Assembly: GCA_036351375.1 (NCBI GenBank)
Contig: JAZBOY010000093.1
Coordinates: forward strand, 25,003 to 89,002
Reading direction: 5' to 3'
Source of the DNA: JANQIO01 sp036351375
GTDB taxonomy: Bacteria > Pseudomonadota > Gammaproteobacteria > Pseudomonadales > Halieaceae
DNA: 64,000 nt
How positions within the stretch are numbered: the stretch's first letter is position 1; each line of letters begins with the position of its first letter. Shown here piece by piece: positions 34,698 to 44,520 of this stretch. A program made the position numbers and the translations under genes. The notes below the pieces were generated by a model. The model was not told where the DNA came from and ran no database searches. It worked only from the letters and a program-made list of their open reading frames with translations.

Positions 34698-36765
34698 GGG
34701 CCAATTCGGAAATATCAGCGACCTGCAGGAACTGGTCATGCAACTGGCCGAGTAATCCCAGCCGGTTGTTGCGAACCGCTTCATCGTCTGCCATCACCAT
34801 GACATCGTCGAAAAACTGATCGACCGGTGCCTGCAGGCTCGCGAGCGCCGCCAGCGCCTCGGTGTAGGCACCAGCAGCCATATGAGCATCAAAGTCAGGC
34901 TGACAGCTGGCCAGAGCCTTCGCCAGCGATTGCTCCGCAGGTTCTGTTAGTAAGCCCTCGCTTACTTCTAAGGCCTGGCCATCCGAGCCTTGTTTGCTCA
35001 GAATGTTGGAAACTCGCTTGTTGGCTGCCGCCAGCGCTGCGGCCTCTGGCAGTGCTGTAAAGGCATGCACCGCCCGCACACGGTGGTCAAAATCCAGCGG
35101 GGTAGATATATCCCGCGCATCCACCGCCTTGAATACCTCCACCGGGATGTCGGCATCTTCGTACCAGGCTCGTAAACGCTCCAGCATGTAGCGGGTGACG
35201 TCTTCCACACAGCCTTCCTGCAAGGTACCCGCAGGATAGTTGGCGGCAGCCCAGCCCAGTGCATCGCGCAGGTCGATAGGCAGTTCCTTCTCCACCAGGA
35301 TCCGCAGGACTCCGAGGGCCGCGCGGCGCAGGGCAAACGGATCCTTCGAACCCGTCGGTGCCTGGCCGATGCCGAATATGCCGACCAGGGTATCCAGCCT
35401 GTCGGCCAGCGCCAGGGCGGTCGCCACCGGTGCCTGTGGTAGTCGGTCGCCGGCATAGGCAGGCCAGTACTGCTGCTGCATGGCATCGGCAACATCGGCT
35501 GTCTCACCGTCGTGTTCGGCGTAGTAGCGCCCGGCGATGCCCTGCAGGTCCGGGAACTCCCCGACCAGCTGGGTCAGCAGGTCTGCCTTGCTCAACAGGG
35601 CGGCGCGGCTGGCCTGCTCAGGATCGGCACCCACGGGTACCGCCAGGGCCTGGGCCAGCGCCTGCAGGCGTTCGGTCTTGTCGTGCAGGGTTCCCAGCCG
35701 CTGCTGAAAAACGATGCTCTTGAGCGCCTCTACCCGTGACGCCAGGCTCTGCTGGCGATCGGTTTCAAAGAAGAAATCCGCATCCGCGAGCCGGGGCCGA
35801 ATAACACGCTCGTTTCCGTCTACTACCTGGGCGGGATCCTGGCTTTCAATATTGCTTACAAAGATGAAATGCGGCAGTAGCTTGCCGTCGGCATCCACCA
35901 CCGGGAAATACTTCTGATGTTCCTGCATTGAGGACACCAGCGCTTCTTGCGGAACCGTCAGGAAGCGCTCCTCGAAGCTGCCCGCCAGCGCTACTGGCCA
36001 CTCTACCAGGGCCGTGACCTCGTCCAGCAGAGCTGGCTCGATACTGGCCTCGGCGCCGAGTTCTTGGGCCAGGGCTGCGACCTGCTCCTCGATCATCGTC
36101 CGCCGAGCATTCAGGTCGGCGACGACTCGAGCGGCGGTGAGAGACTCTTCGTAGTCTGCAGCGCGTTCCAGGGTGATTGCCTCAGGTGCGTGAAAGCGAT
36201 GCCCGCGGGTTTGCTTGCCGGCCCGTTGGTCGAGGACTTCGCAGTCAACCACGGCATCGCCTAGCATCATTACCAGCCAGTGAACCGGCCTTACGAACTC
36301 GCTGCGCGAAGCCCCCCAGCGCATGCGCTTGGGAATCGGCAGTTCCCGCACCGCCGCAGAGAGAATCCCGGGCAGTGCGTCAGCAGTCGCGGCGCCGGTC
36401 GCCAGCTTGCGCGCGCACAGACGCGGGCCCTTGTCGGTCTCGACGATCTCCAACTGCTCCGGCTCCAGCCCCTGCTTGCGAGCGAAGCCGGCGGCAGCCG
36501 GCGACCAGCTGCCGTCTTCCTGCCGGGCCTTGTCGGCAGGCGGGCCCAGGGCCTCTACCTGTTCGTCGTCGGCCTTAAGCACCACATCCTCGATCAACAC
36601 CGCAAGACGGCGTGGCGTGGCGAAGCTGCGGTGGGCGCCGTGTTCGAGCCGGTTCTGCGCCAGCCCGTCAATAATGCTGGCGCTGAAGGCCTCAGACAGG
36701 GAGCGCAATGCGCGTGGCGGCAGCTCCTCGGTGCCCAGTTCAATCAGCAGGGTTTCGGTGCTCAC
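34687..36765 (-). CDS. glyS: Glycyl-tRNA synthetase beta subunit
   Basis: Beta subunit of the alpha2-beta2 bacterial GlyRS, needed for tRNA recognition. 692 residues. The N-terminal LIELGTEELPPRAL is diagnostic, and the HD-like and anticodon-binding C-terminal regions are full length (E. coli 689). It starts with GTG in a GTGA overlap with the glyQ stop, indicating tight coupling for the equimolar complex. Confidence 0.97.
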   Translation of the reverse strand: MSTETLLIELGTEELPPRALRSLSEAFSASIIDGLAQNRLEHGAHRSFATPRRLAVLIEDVVLKADDEQVEALGPPADKARQEDGSWSPAAAGFARKQGLEPEQLEIVETDKGPRLCARKLATGAATADALPGILSAAVRELPIPKRMRWGASRSEFVRPVHWLVMMLGDAVVDCEVLDQRAGKQTRGHRFHAPEAITLERAADYEESLTAARVVADLNARRTMIEEQVAALAQELGAEASIEPALLDEVTALVEWPVALAGSFEERFLTVPQEALVSSMQEHQKYFPVVDADGKLLPHFIFVSNIESQDPAQVVDGNERVIRPRLADADFFFETDRQQSLASRVEALKSIVFQQRLGTLHDKTERLQALAQALAVPVGADPEQASRAALLSKADLLTQLVGEFPDLQGIAGRYYAEHDGETADVADAMQQQYWPAYAGDRLPQAPVATALALADRLDTLVGIFGIGQAPTGSKDPFALRRAALGVLRILVEKELPIDLRDALGWAAANYPAGTLQEGCVEDVTRYMLERLRAWYEDADIPVEVFKAVDARDISTPLDFDHRVRAVHAFTALPEAAALAAANKRVSNILSKQGSDGQALEVSEGLLTEPAEQSLAKALASCQPDFDAHMAAGAYTEALAALASLQAPVDQFFDDVMVMADDEAVRNNRLGLLGQLHDQFLQVADISELAPAR

Positions 36766-37703
36766 GATGCGGCCTCCACCAGGGCGTCGGCGCGCAATTC
36801 CTCGGGCGCCAGCGGGAAACCGAGCTCGCGACGCGCGTCGAAGTAAGCCTGCGCTACGCCACGGGCGAGGCCGCGCACCCGCAGGATAAAGCGTTGCCGC
36901 TCGGTCACCGAGATCGCATTACGGGCGTCTAGCAGGTTGAACGTGTGGGAGGCCTTCATCACCATTTCGTAAGCGGGCAGCGGCAGTGATTGGTCGATCA
37001 GCTTCTGGCTCTGCTGTTCGTAGAAATCGAACTGGTGCAACAGTTCACCGACATCCGCCTCTTCAAAGTTGAAACGCGACATCTCCACTTCGTTCTGGTG
37101 GAACACATCGCCGTAGGTCACCGGACCCTCGGGGCCTTCCGTCCACACCAGGTCGTAGATGCTGTCCACGCCCTGCAGGTACATGGCAATTCGTTCCAGC
37201 CCGTAGGTGATCTCGCCACTCACCGGGAAGCACTCCAGGCCGCCCACCTGCTGGAAGTAGGTAAACTGGGTCACTTCCATGCCATTGAGCCATACCTCCC
37301 AGCCAAGGCCCCAGGCGCCGAGGGTAGGTGACTCCCAGTTGTCCTCCACAAAACGGATATCATGCACCGAGGTGTCCACGCCGATGTAGCGCAGGGAATC
37401 GAGGTACTGATCCATGATGTCCGGGGGTGAAGGTTTTAAAAGCACCTGGAACTGGTAGTAGTGCTGCAGGCGGTTCGGGTTTTCTCCATAGCGGCCGTCA
37501 CCGGGCCGACGACAGGGCTGTACGTAAGCGCTGTTCCAGGTTTCCGGGCCAATGGCTCGCAGAAAGGTCGCCGGGTGAAAGGTGCCCGCGCCGACCTCGA
37601 GATCGAGCGGCTGGAGGATGACACAACCCTTCGAGGACCAGAATTGCTGCAGGGCAAGTATCAGGTCCTGAAAGGTCTCGGGATGGCTGTTTGGGGTGCT
37701 CAC
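36762..37703 (-). CDS. glyQ: Glycyl-tRNA synthetase alpha subunit
   Basis: Catalytic alpha subunit of tetrameric GlyRS. 313 residues; blocks ALQQFWSSKGCVILQPLDLE, EVGAGTFHPATFLRAIGPE and YGENPNRLQHYYQFQVLLKP are near-invariant. First gene of the glyQS operon; a minus-strand TATAAT sits 30-35 nt upstream. Confidence 0.98.
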   Translation of the reverse strand: MSTPNSHPETFQDLILALQQFWSSKGCVILQPLDLEVGAGTFHPATFLRAIGPETWNSAYVQPCRRPGDGRYGENPNRLQHYYQFQVLLKPSPPDIMDQYLDSLRYIGVDTSVHDIRFVEDNWESPTLGAWGLGWEVWLNGMEVTQFTYFQQVGGLECFPVSGEITYGLERIAMYLQGVDSIYDLVWTEGPEGPVTYGDVFHQNEVEMSRFNFEEADVGELLHQFDFYEQQSQKLIDQSLPLPAYEMVMKASHTFNLLDARNAISVTERQRFILRVRGLARGVAQAYFDARRELGFPLAPEELRADALVEAAS

Positions 37704-37732
37704 CGCTGGGCCTGTCTGTGAAAAAGCGGCAT

Positions 37733-37738
37733 ATTATA
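37733..37738 (-). promoter_or_regulatory. Putative -10 element for glyQS
   Basis: Perfect TATAAT on the minus strand, 30-35 nt upstream of the glyQ ATG. No good -35 hexamer is found at 16-18 nt, so the promoter call rests on the -10 and position only. Confidence 0.4.
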
Positions 37739-37808
37739 CATAGTCTGTCGTCGCAACGAATGCGGGCATTTCCCCCTATTCGAACGCCTCAACCTGGATT
37801 GCTTCACA

Positions 37809-38597
37809 ATGATTGGAAAACTCCTCGGCGGCCTGATGGGCCTGCTGGTAGCCGGCCTTCCGGGCCTGATCCTGGGTGTACTCGCGGGTCACGCTTTCGA
37901 CCGCGGTCTCGCCAGAACACTCGGACTGGGCAGCCCGGAAGCCCTTGCCCGCGCCCGCCAGACCTTCTTTGAAACCAGCTTCCAGCTGATGGGCTGTATC
38001 GCCAAGGCCGACGGTCGGGTCAGTGAACAGGAGATCGCCCAGGCTGAATCACTGATGCGGCAGCTGGGCATTGCTGGTGAGCAGCGAGAAGCTGCCATCG
38101 CCCGATTCAAGGAAGGGTCAGCCACGGGCTTCGATGTTGCGGCGGCGATAGCGCGCTTCAAATCCGACTGCGCCGGGCCGCGGCAGGTGTCTCATACCCT
38201 GTTGGTCTTCCTGGTCGCGATGGCGCTGGCTGACGGCGTGATGGCGGAGGATGAGCGCGCCCGCCTGTCCGAAATAGCGACGGGCCTGGGTTACAGCGCG
38301 GCGGAGTTCGAACAGCTGCTGGCCATGGTGGAGGCCCAGAGCCACTTCCACGATTATGCAGCCGGCAGCGGACCCGCACCCGCGGATGCCCTTGCGGATG
38401 CCTACCGGGCGCTGGGTGTAGCGCCAGATTGCAGCGACGCAGAACTGAAACGTGCCTACCGAAAGCTGATGAGCGAACACCACCCCGACAAGCTGGCAGC
38501 ACGTGGAGTACCGGAATCGATGATGAAAGTCGCTACCGAAAAGGCCCAGGAAATCCAGGCTGCCTACGAGTTGGCCCGCCGCAGCCGCAAGACCTGA
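37809..38597 (+). CDS. djlA: DjlA-like membrane-anchored J-domain co-chaperone
   Basis: 262 residues in the DjlA order: an N-terminal Gly-rich hydrophobic anchor (MIGKLLGGLMGLLVAGLPG), a central TerB-like helical domain (about 50-180) and a C-terminal J domain (about 195-262) with the HPD motif in SEHHPDKLA. It should stimulate DnaK ATPase at the inner membrane. In E. coli DjlA connects to envelope stress signalling; that role here is inference. It is divergent from glyQ and convergent with the SIMPL gene. Confidence 0.88.
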   Translation: MIGKLLGGLMGLLVAGLPGLILGVLAGHAFDRGLARTLGLGSPEALARARQTFFETSFQLMGCIAKADGRVSEQEIAQAESLMRQLGIAGEQREAAIARFKEGSATGFDVAAAIARFKSDCAGPRQVSHTLLVFLVAMALADGVMAEDERARLSEIATGLGYSAAEFEQLLAMVEAQSHFHDYAAGSGPAPADALADAYRALGVAPDCSDAELKRAYRKLMSEHHPDKLAARGVPESMMKVATEKAQEIQAAYELARRSRKT

Positions 38598-38609
38598 TAC
38601 ATTACCTGA

Positions 38610-39305
38610 TTATTCAGGGGCTCCCTGTTCGCCGATGGAATAACGCACCAACACGCTGGCGCTGATACGCTGCTTCCCGAAGCGGATTTCCGGCGCAGCT
38701 GAAGATTCCATCGCCAGCATCCTCGGAGCTGGCGCCATCGGGCCGGCGCCCAACTGTTCCTCGGCGCTGATGACCTCCCCCAGTTCCAGGTCGAGGGTGC
38801 GCGCCATGCGCCTGGCCTTTGCCTCGGCATTGGCAAGTGCCGCGTCGATGGCGTCAAGCTGCAAACTCGCCAGCTGGCTGTGACCGGGTTGCGGCTGCCC
38901 CATCGAGTGGATATCCAGGCGGGACAGCGCCTGCAACAGCTCCCCGTAATTATCCAGCTTGCGGAGGATGAGCTGTATATCACGCTGCACGGTCTGGCCG
39001 CGGTAGACCTGCTTGCCGTCACGCCACTCGTATTCGGGACGAACGCTCACTCGTGAACTGTCCACATCGTCTTCCGCGACGCTGTGTTCACGCGCCGCCC
39101 GCAACACCTGCTGCGACGTTTTCTCGACTGCGCGCTGCAGCTGCTCCACATCCTGGCCGGTGGCCATCAGCGTGAGGTTGAGGCTCAGCAGATCCGGAAC
39201 CGCCTCGACCCATCCGCTGCCGCTGACCAGGATATGCCGGTCGCGCTGGTCTGCCTGTACGGTTAGCGCGGCCGACAGCAGCACCAGCAGTGCCAGTATT
39301 CTCAT
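38610..39305 (-). CDS. SIMPL-domain (DUF541) periplasmic protein
   Basis: 231 residues with signal peptide MRILALLVLLSAALTVQA. The mature protein starts in the DUF541/SIMPL fold: ILVSGSGWVEAVPDLLSLNL, then VDSSRVSVRPEYEWRDGKQVYRG, typical of the BP26/YggE group. YggE-like proteins are linked to oxidative-stress tolerance, without a defined mechanism. Start at 39305 places the signal peptide at the N-terminus; the upstream in-frame ATG at 39419 lies inside trkH. It follows trkH by 26 nt. Confidence 0.85.
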   Translation of the reverse strand: MRILALLVLLSAALTVQADQRDRHILVSGSGWVEAVPDLLSLNLTLMATGQDVEQLQRAVEKTSQQVLRAAREHSVAEDDVDSSRVSVRPEYEWRDGKQVYRGQTVQRDIQLILRKLDNYGELLQALSRLDIHSMGQPQPGHSQLASLQLDAIDAALANAEAKARRMARTLDLELGEVISAEEQLGAGPMAPAPRMLAMESSAAPEIRFGKQRISASVLVRYSIGEQGAPE

Positions 39306-39331
39306 AATCCTTGTCCTCAGCTGTTGATGGT

Positions 39332-40780
39332 TCAGGGTCGCCAGAAGGCCGGTGTAAACAGGACCAGTACTGTGAACACCTCCAGCCGGCCCAGCAGCAT
39401 GGCGCCACACAACAGCCATTTTGCCGCCTGGTTTATGTCACCGTAATGATAGGCGACATCGCCAAGGCCTGGGCCCAGGTTATTGAGTGATGCACCCACG
39501 GCGGAAAAAGCGGTCTCGAAATCCAGCCCGGTGGCGACCAGGGATATCATCAGGATGACAAAGGCCACCAGGTATACCGCCAGGAAGCTCCACACCGCGC
39601 TCACCACCTTGGCCTCTACCCGGCGCCGCCCTACCTTGAGCGGTATCACCGCGTTGGGGTGAACCAGCTGCTTCAGCTCCCTCACCCCCTGTTTACTGAT
39701 CAACATCAGTCGCATTGCCTTGATGCCGCCACCGGTGGACCCGGCGCAGCCGCCCATGAATGCAAACACCAGCAGCATCAAAGGCAGGAAGCTGGGCCAC
39801 TGGGCATAGTCAGAGGTGGTAAAGCCGGTGGTCGTGGTGATGGAAATCGCCTGGAACACCCCGTGCAGCAGACCCTGGCCGGTGTCGAAGGTGTCGGTGG
39901 CGAGCAGTACCAGGCAGGTGATCACGATGCACACCGCCAGCACGCTGGTAAAGAACACGGTCTCCGAGTCCTTGAAATAGGGCCCCAGCCCGCGCCGGCG
40001 CCAGGCGGTGAAATGCAGGCCGAAGTTGATGGCCGCAACATACATGAACAGGCAGCAAACCAGGGTAATGGCAGGGCTGTCGTAGAAGCCCATGCTGGCA
40101 TCGTGGGTGGAAAAACCGCCAATGGCCACGGTGCTGAAGGCGTGGCAGATGGCATCAAAGGTACTCATGCCCGCCACCCGGTAGGCAAGGCCACAGAGTA
40201 CCGTCAGCAGCACATAAACCGTGAACAGCGCCTTGGCGGTTTCGGTAATGCGCGGCGTCAGCTTGCTGTCCTTGGAAGGCCCCGGGGTTTCCGCCTGGTA
40301 CAGCTGCATGCCGCCGACGCCCAGCATGGGCAGGACGGCCACCGCCACCACGATAATCCCGATCCCCCCGAGCCACTGCAACTGCTGCCGGTAGAACAGC
40401 AGTGACCGCGGCAGCTCGTCGATGCCGGTGATCACCGTAGCGCCGGTGGTGGTCAGGCCGGAGATGGATTCGAATATGGCATCGGTGGCATCGAGGTCTA
40501 TGCCCTCGTGCAGTGCAAACGGAAGAGCGCCGAACAGCCCCAGCACGGTCCAGAAGAGGGTGGTAACCAGGAAACCGTCGCGCGTGCGCAACTCCTGGCG
40601 GGACCGGCGGGTAGGCAGCCAGAGGGAAAAGCCGCTCAGGAAGGTAATCGCCAGTGCAGTGCTGAAGCCGGTGATGGTCTCATCGTGCAGGTACAGGGCC
40701 AGCAGTAGTGGCACCAGCAGGGTGATGCTGAACAGCATCAACAGGACGCCCAGTATTCGCAGCGAGATCGAGAAATGCAT
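39332..40780 (-). CDS. trkH: Trk-type potassium uptake channel TrkH
   Basis: Membrane subunit of the Trk K+ uptake system, 482 residues with the repeated M1-P-M2 fold. Pore-loop glycines appear in ISGLTTTGATVITG, STVAIGGFSTHDASMG, ISITTTTGFTTSDY and AVGASLNNLGPGLG, the four selectivity-filter segments. 3 nt after the trkA stop, so trkA-trkH form one transcript and one complex. Confidence 0.95.
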   Translation of the reverse strand: MHFSISLRILGVLLMLFSITLLVPLLLALYLHDETITGFSTALAITFLSGFSLWLPTRRSRQELRTRDGFLVTTLFWTVLGLFGALPFALHEGIDLDATDAIFESISGLTTTGATVITGIDELPRSLLFYRQQLQWLGGIGIIVVAVAVLPMLGVGGMQLYQAETPGPSKDSKLTPRITETAKALFTVYVLLTVLCGLAYRVAGMSTFDAICHAFSTVAIGGFSTHDASMGFYDSPAITLVCCLFMYVAAINFGLHFTAWRRRGLGPYFKDSETVFFTSVLAVCIVITCLVLLATDTFDTGQGLLHGVFQAISITTTTGFTTSDYAQWPSFLPLMLLVFAFMGGCAGSTGGGIKAMRLMLISKQGVRELKQLVHPNAVIPLKVGRRRVEAKVVSAVWSFLAVYLVAFVILMISLVATGLDFETAFSAVGASLNNLGPGLGDVAYHYGDINQAAKWLLCGAMLLGRLEVFTVLVLFTPAFWRP

Positions 40781-40783
40781 CGC

Positions 40784-42157
40784 CTAGAAGAACGTCAGCC
40801 CGACCTGGAACAGTTTTTCGACATCGCCCACCTTGCTCTTGTCTACCAGGAACAGGATCACGTGGTCATCCGTTTCCACTTCGATATGCCGGTGAGCAAT
40901 CTGCACCTCCTTGCCGCGCACAATAGCGCCGATGGTAACCCCGTCAGGCAGGTCGATCTCATCGAGCCGTCGCCCCACCACCTTGGAAGACCTGGCATCG
41001 CCATGGGCAATCATCTCGATGGCCTCCGCGGCGCCCCGGCGCAGAGAGTGCACGTTGTAGATATCGCCGCGACGTACATGGGTCAGGAGGCTGCCGATGG
41101 TGATCTGCTGCGGTGACAGGGCAATATCGATTTCATCTCCCTGCAGCAGGTCGATGTAGGCGGGGTTGGTGATCAGCGTGATTACCTTGCGCGCGCCCAT
41201 GCGCTTGGCAAGCATGGCGGTCATGATGTTCACTTCGTCGTTGTTGGTCAACGCGCAGAACACGTCTGTACCTTCGATGTTTTCCGACGCCAGCAGCTCG
41301 GTGTCGGAGGCGTTGCCGTTGAGCACCATCACGTGCTTGAGCTTTTCCGACAGTTCGCGGCAGCGCTTATAGGATTGCTCGATCAGCTTGACCTGGTATT
41401 CGCCGTCGATGGCCTCGGCAAGCCGCGAGCCGATGTTGCCGCCGCCGGCAATCATGATCCGCTTGTAGGGCTTGTCCAGACGGCGCAGTTCAGAAGTCAC
41501 CGCGCGGATGTGTTCCCTGGCGGCGATAAAGAACACCTCGTCATCCGCCTCGACTACGGTATCCCCCTCCGGGATGATGGACTGGTCGCGTCGGAAGATG
41601 GCTGCAACCCGCGTGTCCACCTTGGGCATGTGTTTGCGAATTTCCTTGAGTTGCTGGCCCACCAGCGGTCCGCCGTAAAAGGCTTTCACCGCCACCAGCT
41701 GCACGCGGCCGTCAGCAAAGTCCAGCACCTGCAGGGCGCCGGGGTTGGCGATCAGTTCGCGCATGCTCTTGGTGACCAGCTGTTCCGGGCCGATCAGCAC
41801 GTCCACGGGAACGTGGTCATTGCTGAACAGGTCTTCATGGGCAAGATAGTTCGGAGAGCGCACCCGGGAAATCTTGGTCGGCGTCTTGAACAGCGTATAG
41901 GCGATCTGACAGGCCATCATATTGATCTCGTCACTGTTGGTGACAGCAATCAGCATGTCGGCGTCTTCGGCGCCGGCCCGATACAGGGTGTTGGGGTGAG
42001 AGGCATGCCCGGTGACGGTTTGCAGGTCGAGCCTGTCCTGGAGGGCGCGCAGCTTTTCCGAGTTGGTATCAACTACCGTGACATCGTTCTGCTCGATGGC
42101 CAGGTGCTCGGCCAGCGTTCCGCCGACCTGCCCCGCGCCGAGAATGATGATCTTCAT
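40784..42157 (-). CDS. trkA: Trk potassium transporter NAD(H)-binding regulator TrkA
   Basis: Peripheral gating subunit of Trk, 457 residues with duplicated RCK (TrkA-N plus TrkA-C) halves. Two Rossmann loops are seen: MKIIILGAGQVGGTLAEHL at the N-terminus and IMIAGGGNIGSRLAEAI near residue 235. Located between rsmB and trkH, in the pseudomonad order. Confidence 0.96.
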   Translation of the reverse strand: MKIIILGAGQVGGTLAEHLAIEQNDVTVVDTNSEKLRALQDRLDLQTVTGHASHPNTLYRAGAEDADMLIAVTNSDEINMMACQIAYTLFKTPTKISRVRSPNYLAHEDLFSNDHVPVDVLIGPEQLVTKSMRELIANPGALQVLDFADGRVQLVAVKAFYGGPLVGQQLKEIRKHMPKVDTRVAAIFRRDQSIIPEGDTVVEADDEVFFIAAREHIRAVTSELRRLDKPYKRIMIAGGGNIGSRLAEAIDGEYQVKLIEQSYKRCRELSEKLKHVMVLNGNASDTELLASENIEGTDVFCALTNNDEVNIMTAMLAKRMGARKVITLITNPAYIDLLQGDEIDIALSPQQITIGSLLTHVRRGDIYNVHSLRRGAAEAIEMIAHGDARSSKVVGRRLDEIDLPDGVTIGAIVRGKEVQIAHRHIEVETDDHVILFLVDKSKVGDVEKLFQVGLTFF

Positions 42158-42241
42158 AGTGACGCGGCATCCCCGCGAATTGACTGGGCCAACAATAAAG
42201 AATTAGGCCGCTGATTGTAAGTGCGCAGCCGGCAAACAGCC

Positions 42242-43552
42242 TCAGGCCGCTTTCTGCAGTAGCGCATAATAGAGCCCGTCACAGCCGCCCGGTGAACTCA
42301 GTAGCTGGCGGCCCACTCCGGCCGGCTCTCCCCAGTCGACTGGCAATGCGAGGGGGGTGGCCTCGCTGCAACGGTCGAGGAAAGCTGCCATCATCTCACT
42401 GTTTTCCTCGGGCAGGACCGAGCAGGTGACATAGAGCAGCCGACCGCCCGGTTTCAGAAGCGGCCACAAGCCCTCGAGAATACGCAGCTGCTGCTCTGCC
42501 AATGTAGCCAGGTCCTCGGCTCGACGCAGCAGCTTGATGTCCGGGTGGCGACGAATGACGCCGCTGCCTGAGCAGGGCGCATCGACGAGAATACGATCGA
42601 AGCTGGCGGGCTCAAGCTCTGCCGGAGGCGCGCCGGCATCGCCGCAAACCAGGGCGGCAGGTAATTGTAGTCGCGCGAGATTGTCCTCGACCCGGGCCAG
42701 CCTGGCCGCTTCACTGTCCATGGCGACCAGCTCGGCAATGGCGGGCTCCGCCTCGAGCAGGTGACAGGCCTTGCCCCCCGGTGCCGCGCAGGCGTCGAGA
42801 ACGCGCTCGCCGGGTTGTGGATCCAGCAGCTCGGCGGCGAGTTGTGCGGCTTCGTCCTGCACGCTCACGTGGCCGTCCTTAAAGCCGGGTAGCGCATTGA
42901 CATCCATCGGAGCAGCCAGGCGGATGCCGGTATCGGTCAATTCACAGGGTTTAGCTTCAATGCCTGCGCTGCCCAGGCGCTGCAGGTATTCATCGCGTGT
43001 TACCTGCCGCAGGTTTACCCGCAGGCACATGGGCGGGTGCTGGTTGTTGGCCTCGACCAGCATTTGCCAGTGCTGCGGCCAGCTCTGCTGTAGGGCGCGC
43101 AGTAACCAATCGGGGTGACTCAGGCGCTGGGATTCACTGAGCCCGGATTCGAGGCTGTCTGCCTCGCGCAGGCTGCGGCGCAGGATGCCGTTGACCAGCC
43201 GGGTCGCCCAGGGCTTGCCAAGGCTGCGGCAGGCCTCCACGCAGGTAGACAAGGCGGCGTGGTCGGGAATGCGCAGCTCGAATAGCTGGTGCAGGCCAAT
43301 CAGCAGCAGCGCCTGAATATCGGTATCGCGCCGTTTAAGGGGTTTGTCGAGATAGCGTGCAACGATGCCGTCCAGCCGGTGGTAGTGTCGCAGGGTGCCA
43401 TAGCAGAGCTGCTTCAACAGGCCCTGGTCGCGCACTTCTACCTCCAGCAACGCGTCTGCCAGCGGGCCATCGAGTGCTTCACCGGCGTCGATCACTCGCG
43501 CCAGCGCAGTGGCCGCCGCCGCCCGGCAGTCCGGTTTGCGCCTAGCCCCCAA
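42242..43552 (-). CDS. rsmB: 16S rRNA (cytosine-967-C5)-methyltransferase
   Basis: RsmB (Sun) methylates C967 of 16S rRNA. An N-terminal NusB-like RNA-binding domain (about 1-140) precedes the Rossmann methyltransferase with DACAAPGGKACHLLE (motif I), DAPCSGSGVIRRHPD (catalytic Cys of motif IV, PCSGSG) and LYVTCSVLPEENS (motif VI Cys). The open frame extends to an ATG at 43600 deep in fmt; I prefer the TTG at 43552, giving MGARRKPDCRAAAATAL and 436 residues (E. coli 429) with an 11-nt overlap of fmt. Start is uncertain. Confidence 0.93.
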   Translation of the reverse strand: MGARRKPDCRAAAATALARVIDAGEALDGPLADALLEVEVRDQGLLKQLCYGTLRHYHRLDGIVARYLDKPLKRRDTDIQALLLIGLHQLFELRIPDHAALSTCVEACRSLGKPWATRLVNGILRRSLREADSLESGLSESQRLSHPDWLLRALQQSWPQHWQMLVEANNQHPPMCLRVNLRQVTRDEYLQRLGSAGIEAKPCELTDTGIRLAAPMDVNALPGFKDGHVSVQDEAAQLAAELLDPQPGERVLDACAAPGGKACHLLEAEPAIAELVAMDSEAARLARVEDNLARLQLPAALVCGDAGAPPAELEPASFDRILVDAPCSGSGVIRRHPDIKLLRRAEDLATLAEQQLRILEGLWPLLKPGGRLLYVTCSVLPEENSEMMAAFLDRCSEATPLALPVDWGEPAGVGRQLLSSPGGCDGLYYALLQKAA

Positions 43553-44501
43553 CGGCTGGTCCGAACTTCTTGCCGGGCGCCAGCAGTTCACTGCGGGCAC
43601 GCAGCAGTTCCTGCACGGGTAGCGGCTTGCCGCCCGGTAGCTGAAGGCGCGTCAGGCGCAGGGCGCCGTTGCCGCAGGCCACCAGCAAGCCCTGGTCTTG
43701 CGCGGCGATGATGGTGCCTGGCTCGGCTGCCGATGCGCTATTTTCCACGACAGTGCCCCACACCTTTACACGCTGGTCTTCCAGGAAGCTGAAGCAGACG
43801 GGAAACGGGTTGAACGCCCGCACCCGGCGATCCAGAACCGCGGCCGGTAGCCGCCAGTCTATCTCGGCTTCGGCTTTTTCTATCTTGTTGGCATAGGTGG
43901 CCAGCGCATCATCCTGCACTCTGGCGTCCGCCAGGTAGTGCTCGAGGTCGCCGAGCACGCCAAGCAACAGCGGTGCGCCGGCTTCGGCCAGCGCGTCGTG
44001 CAGTTCCGCCGCGGTCATATGTGGCCCGATATCGACTTCGGCAGTGGCAAGCATGGGGCCGGTGTCCAGGCCTGCTTCCATCTGCATGATGGTGGTGCCG
44101 CTGCGGCTGTCGCCCGCTTCGATGGCGCGCTGGATCGGTGCCGCCCCGCGCCAGCGCGGCAATAGTGAGGCGTGCACGTTAATACAGCCGAAAGTCGGAA
44201 TATCCAGCACCGCCTGGGGCAGTATCAGCCCGTAAGCCACCACGATCAGCAGGTCGGGTTGCAGCGCTTTCAACTCTTCCTGGGCTTCCGGCGCGCGCAG
44301 GCTGGCGGGTTGCAGCACCGGAATATCATGATCCTGTGCCAGCTGCTTGACCGGGCTGGCGGAGAGCTTCTTGCCGCGGCCGGCGGGCCGATCCGGTTGC
44401 GTGTAGACGGTCACCGGGCTGATATTCACATCCAGCAGGGCGCGCAGGTGGAGTGCGGCAAATTCTGGCGTCCCCGCAAAAACAATCCGTTCTGCGGTCA
44501 T
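43542..44501 (-). CDS. fmt: Methionyl-tRNA formyltransferase
   Basis: Formylates initiator Met-tRNA using 10-formyl-THF. 319 residues; N-terminal IVFAGTPEFAALHLRAL, catalytic region with INVHASLLPRWRGAAPIQRAI-type block (HASLLPRWRG) and the AxDxGP segment EAGLDTGPML. C-terminal OB-like domain present. It sits between def and rsmB in the def-fmt-rsmB-trkA run. Confidence 0.97.
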   Translation of the reverse strand: MTAERIVFAGTPEFAALHLRALLDVNISPVTVYTQPDRPAGRGKKLSASPVKQLAQDHDIPVLQPASLRAPEAQEELKALQPDLLIVVAYGLILPQAVLDIPTFGCINVHASLLPRWRGAAPIQRAIEAGDSRSGTTIMQMEAGLDTGPMLATAEVDIGPHMTAAELHDALAEAGAPLLLGVLGDLEHYLADARVQDDALATYANKIEKAEAEIDWRLPAAVLDRRVRAFNPFPVCFSFLEDQRVKVWGTVVENSASAAEPGTIIAAQDQGLLVACGNGALRLTRLQLPGGKPLPVQELLRARSELLAPGKKFGPAVGG

Positions 44502-44520
44502 GCTGCGTCTGCTGTGATCA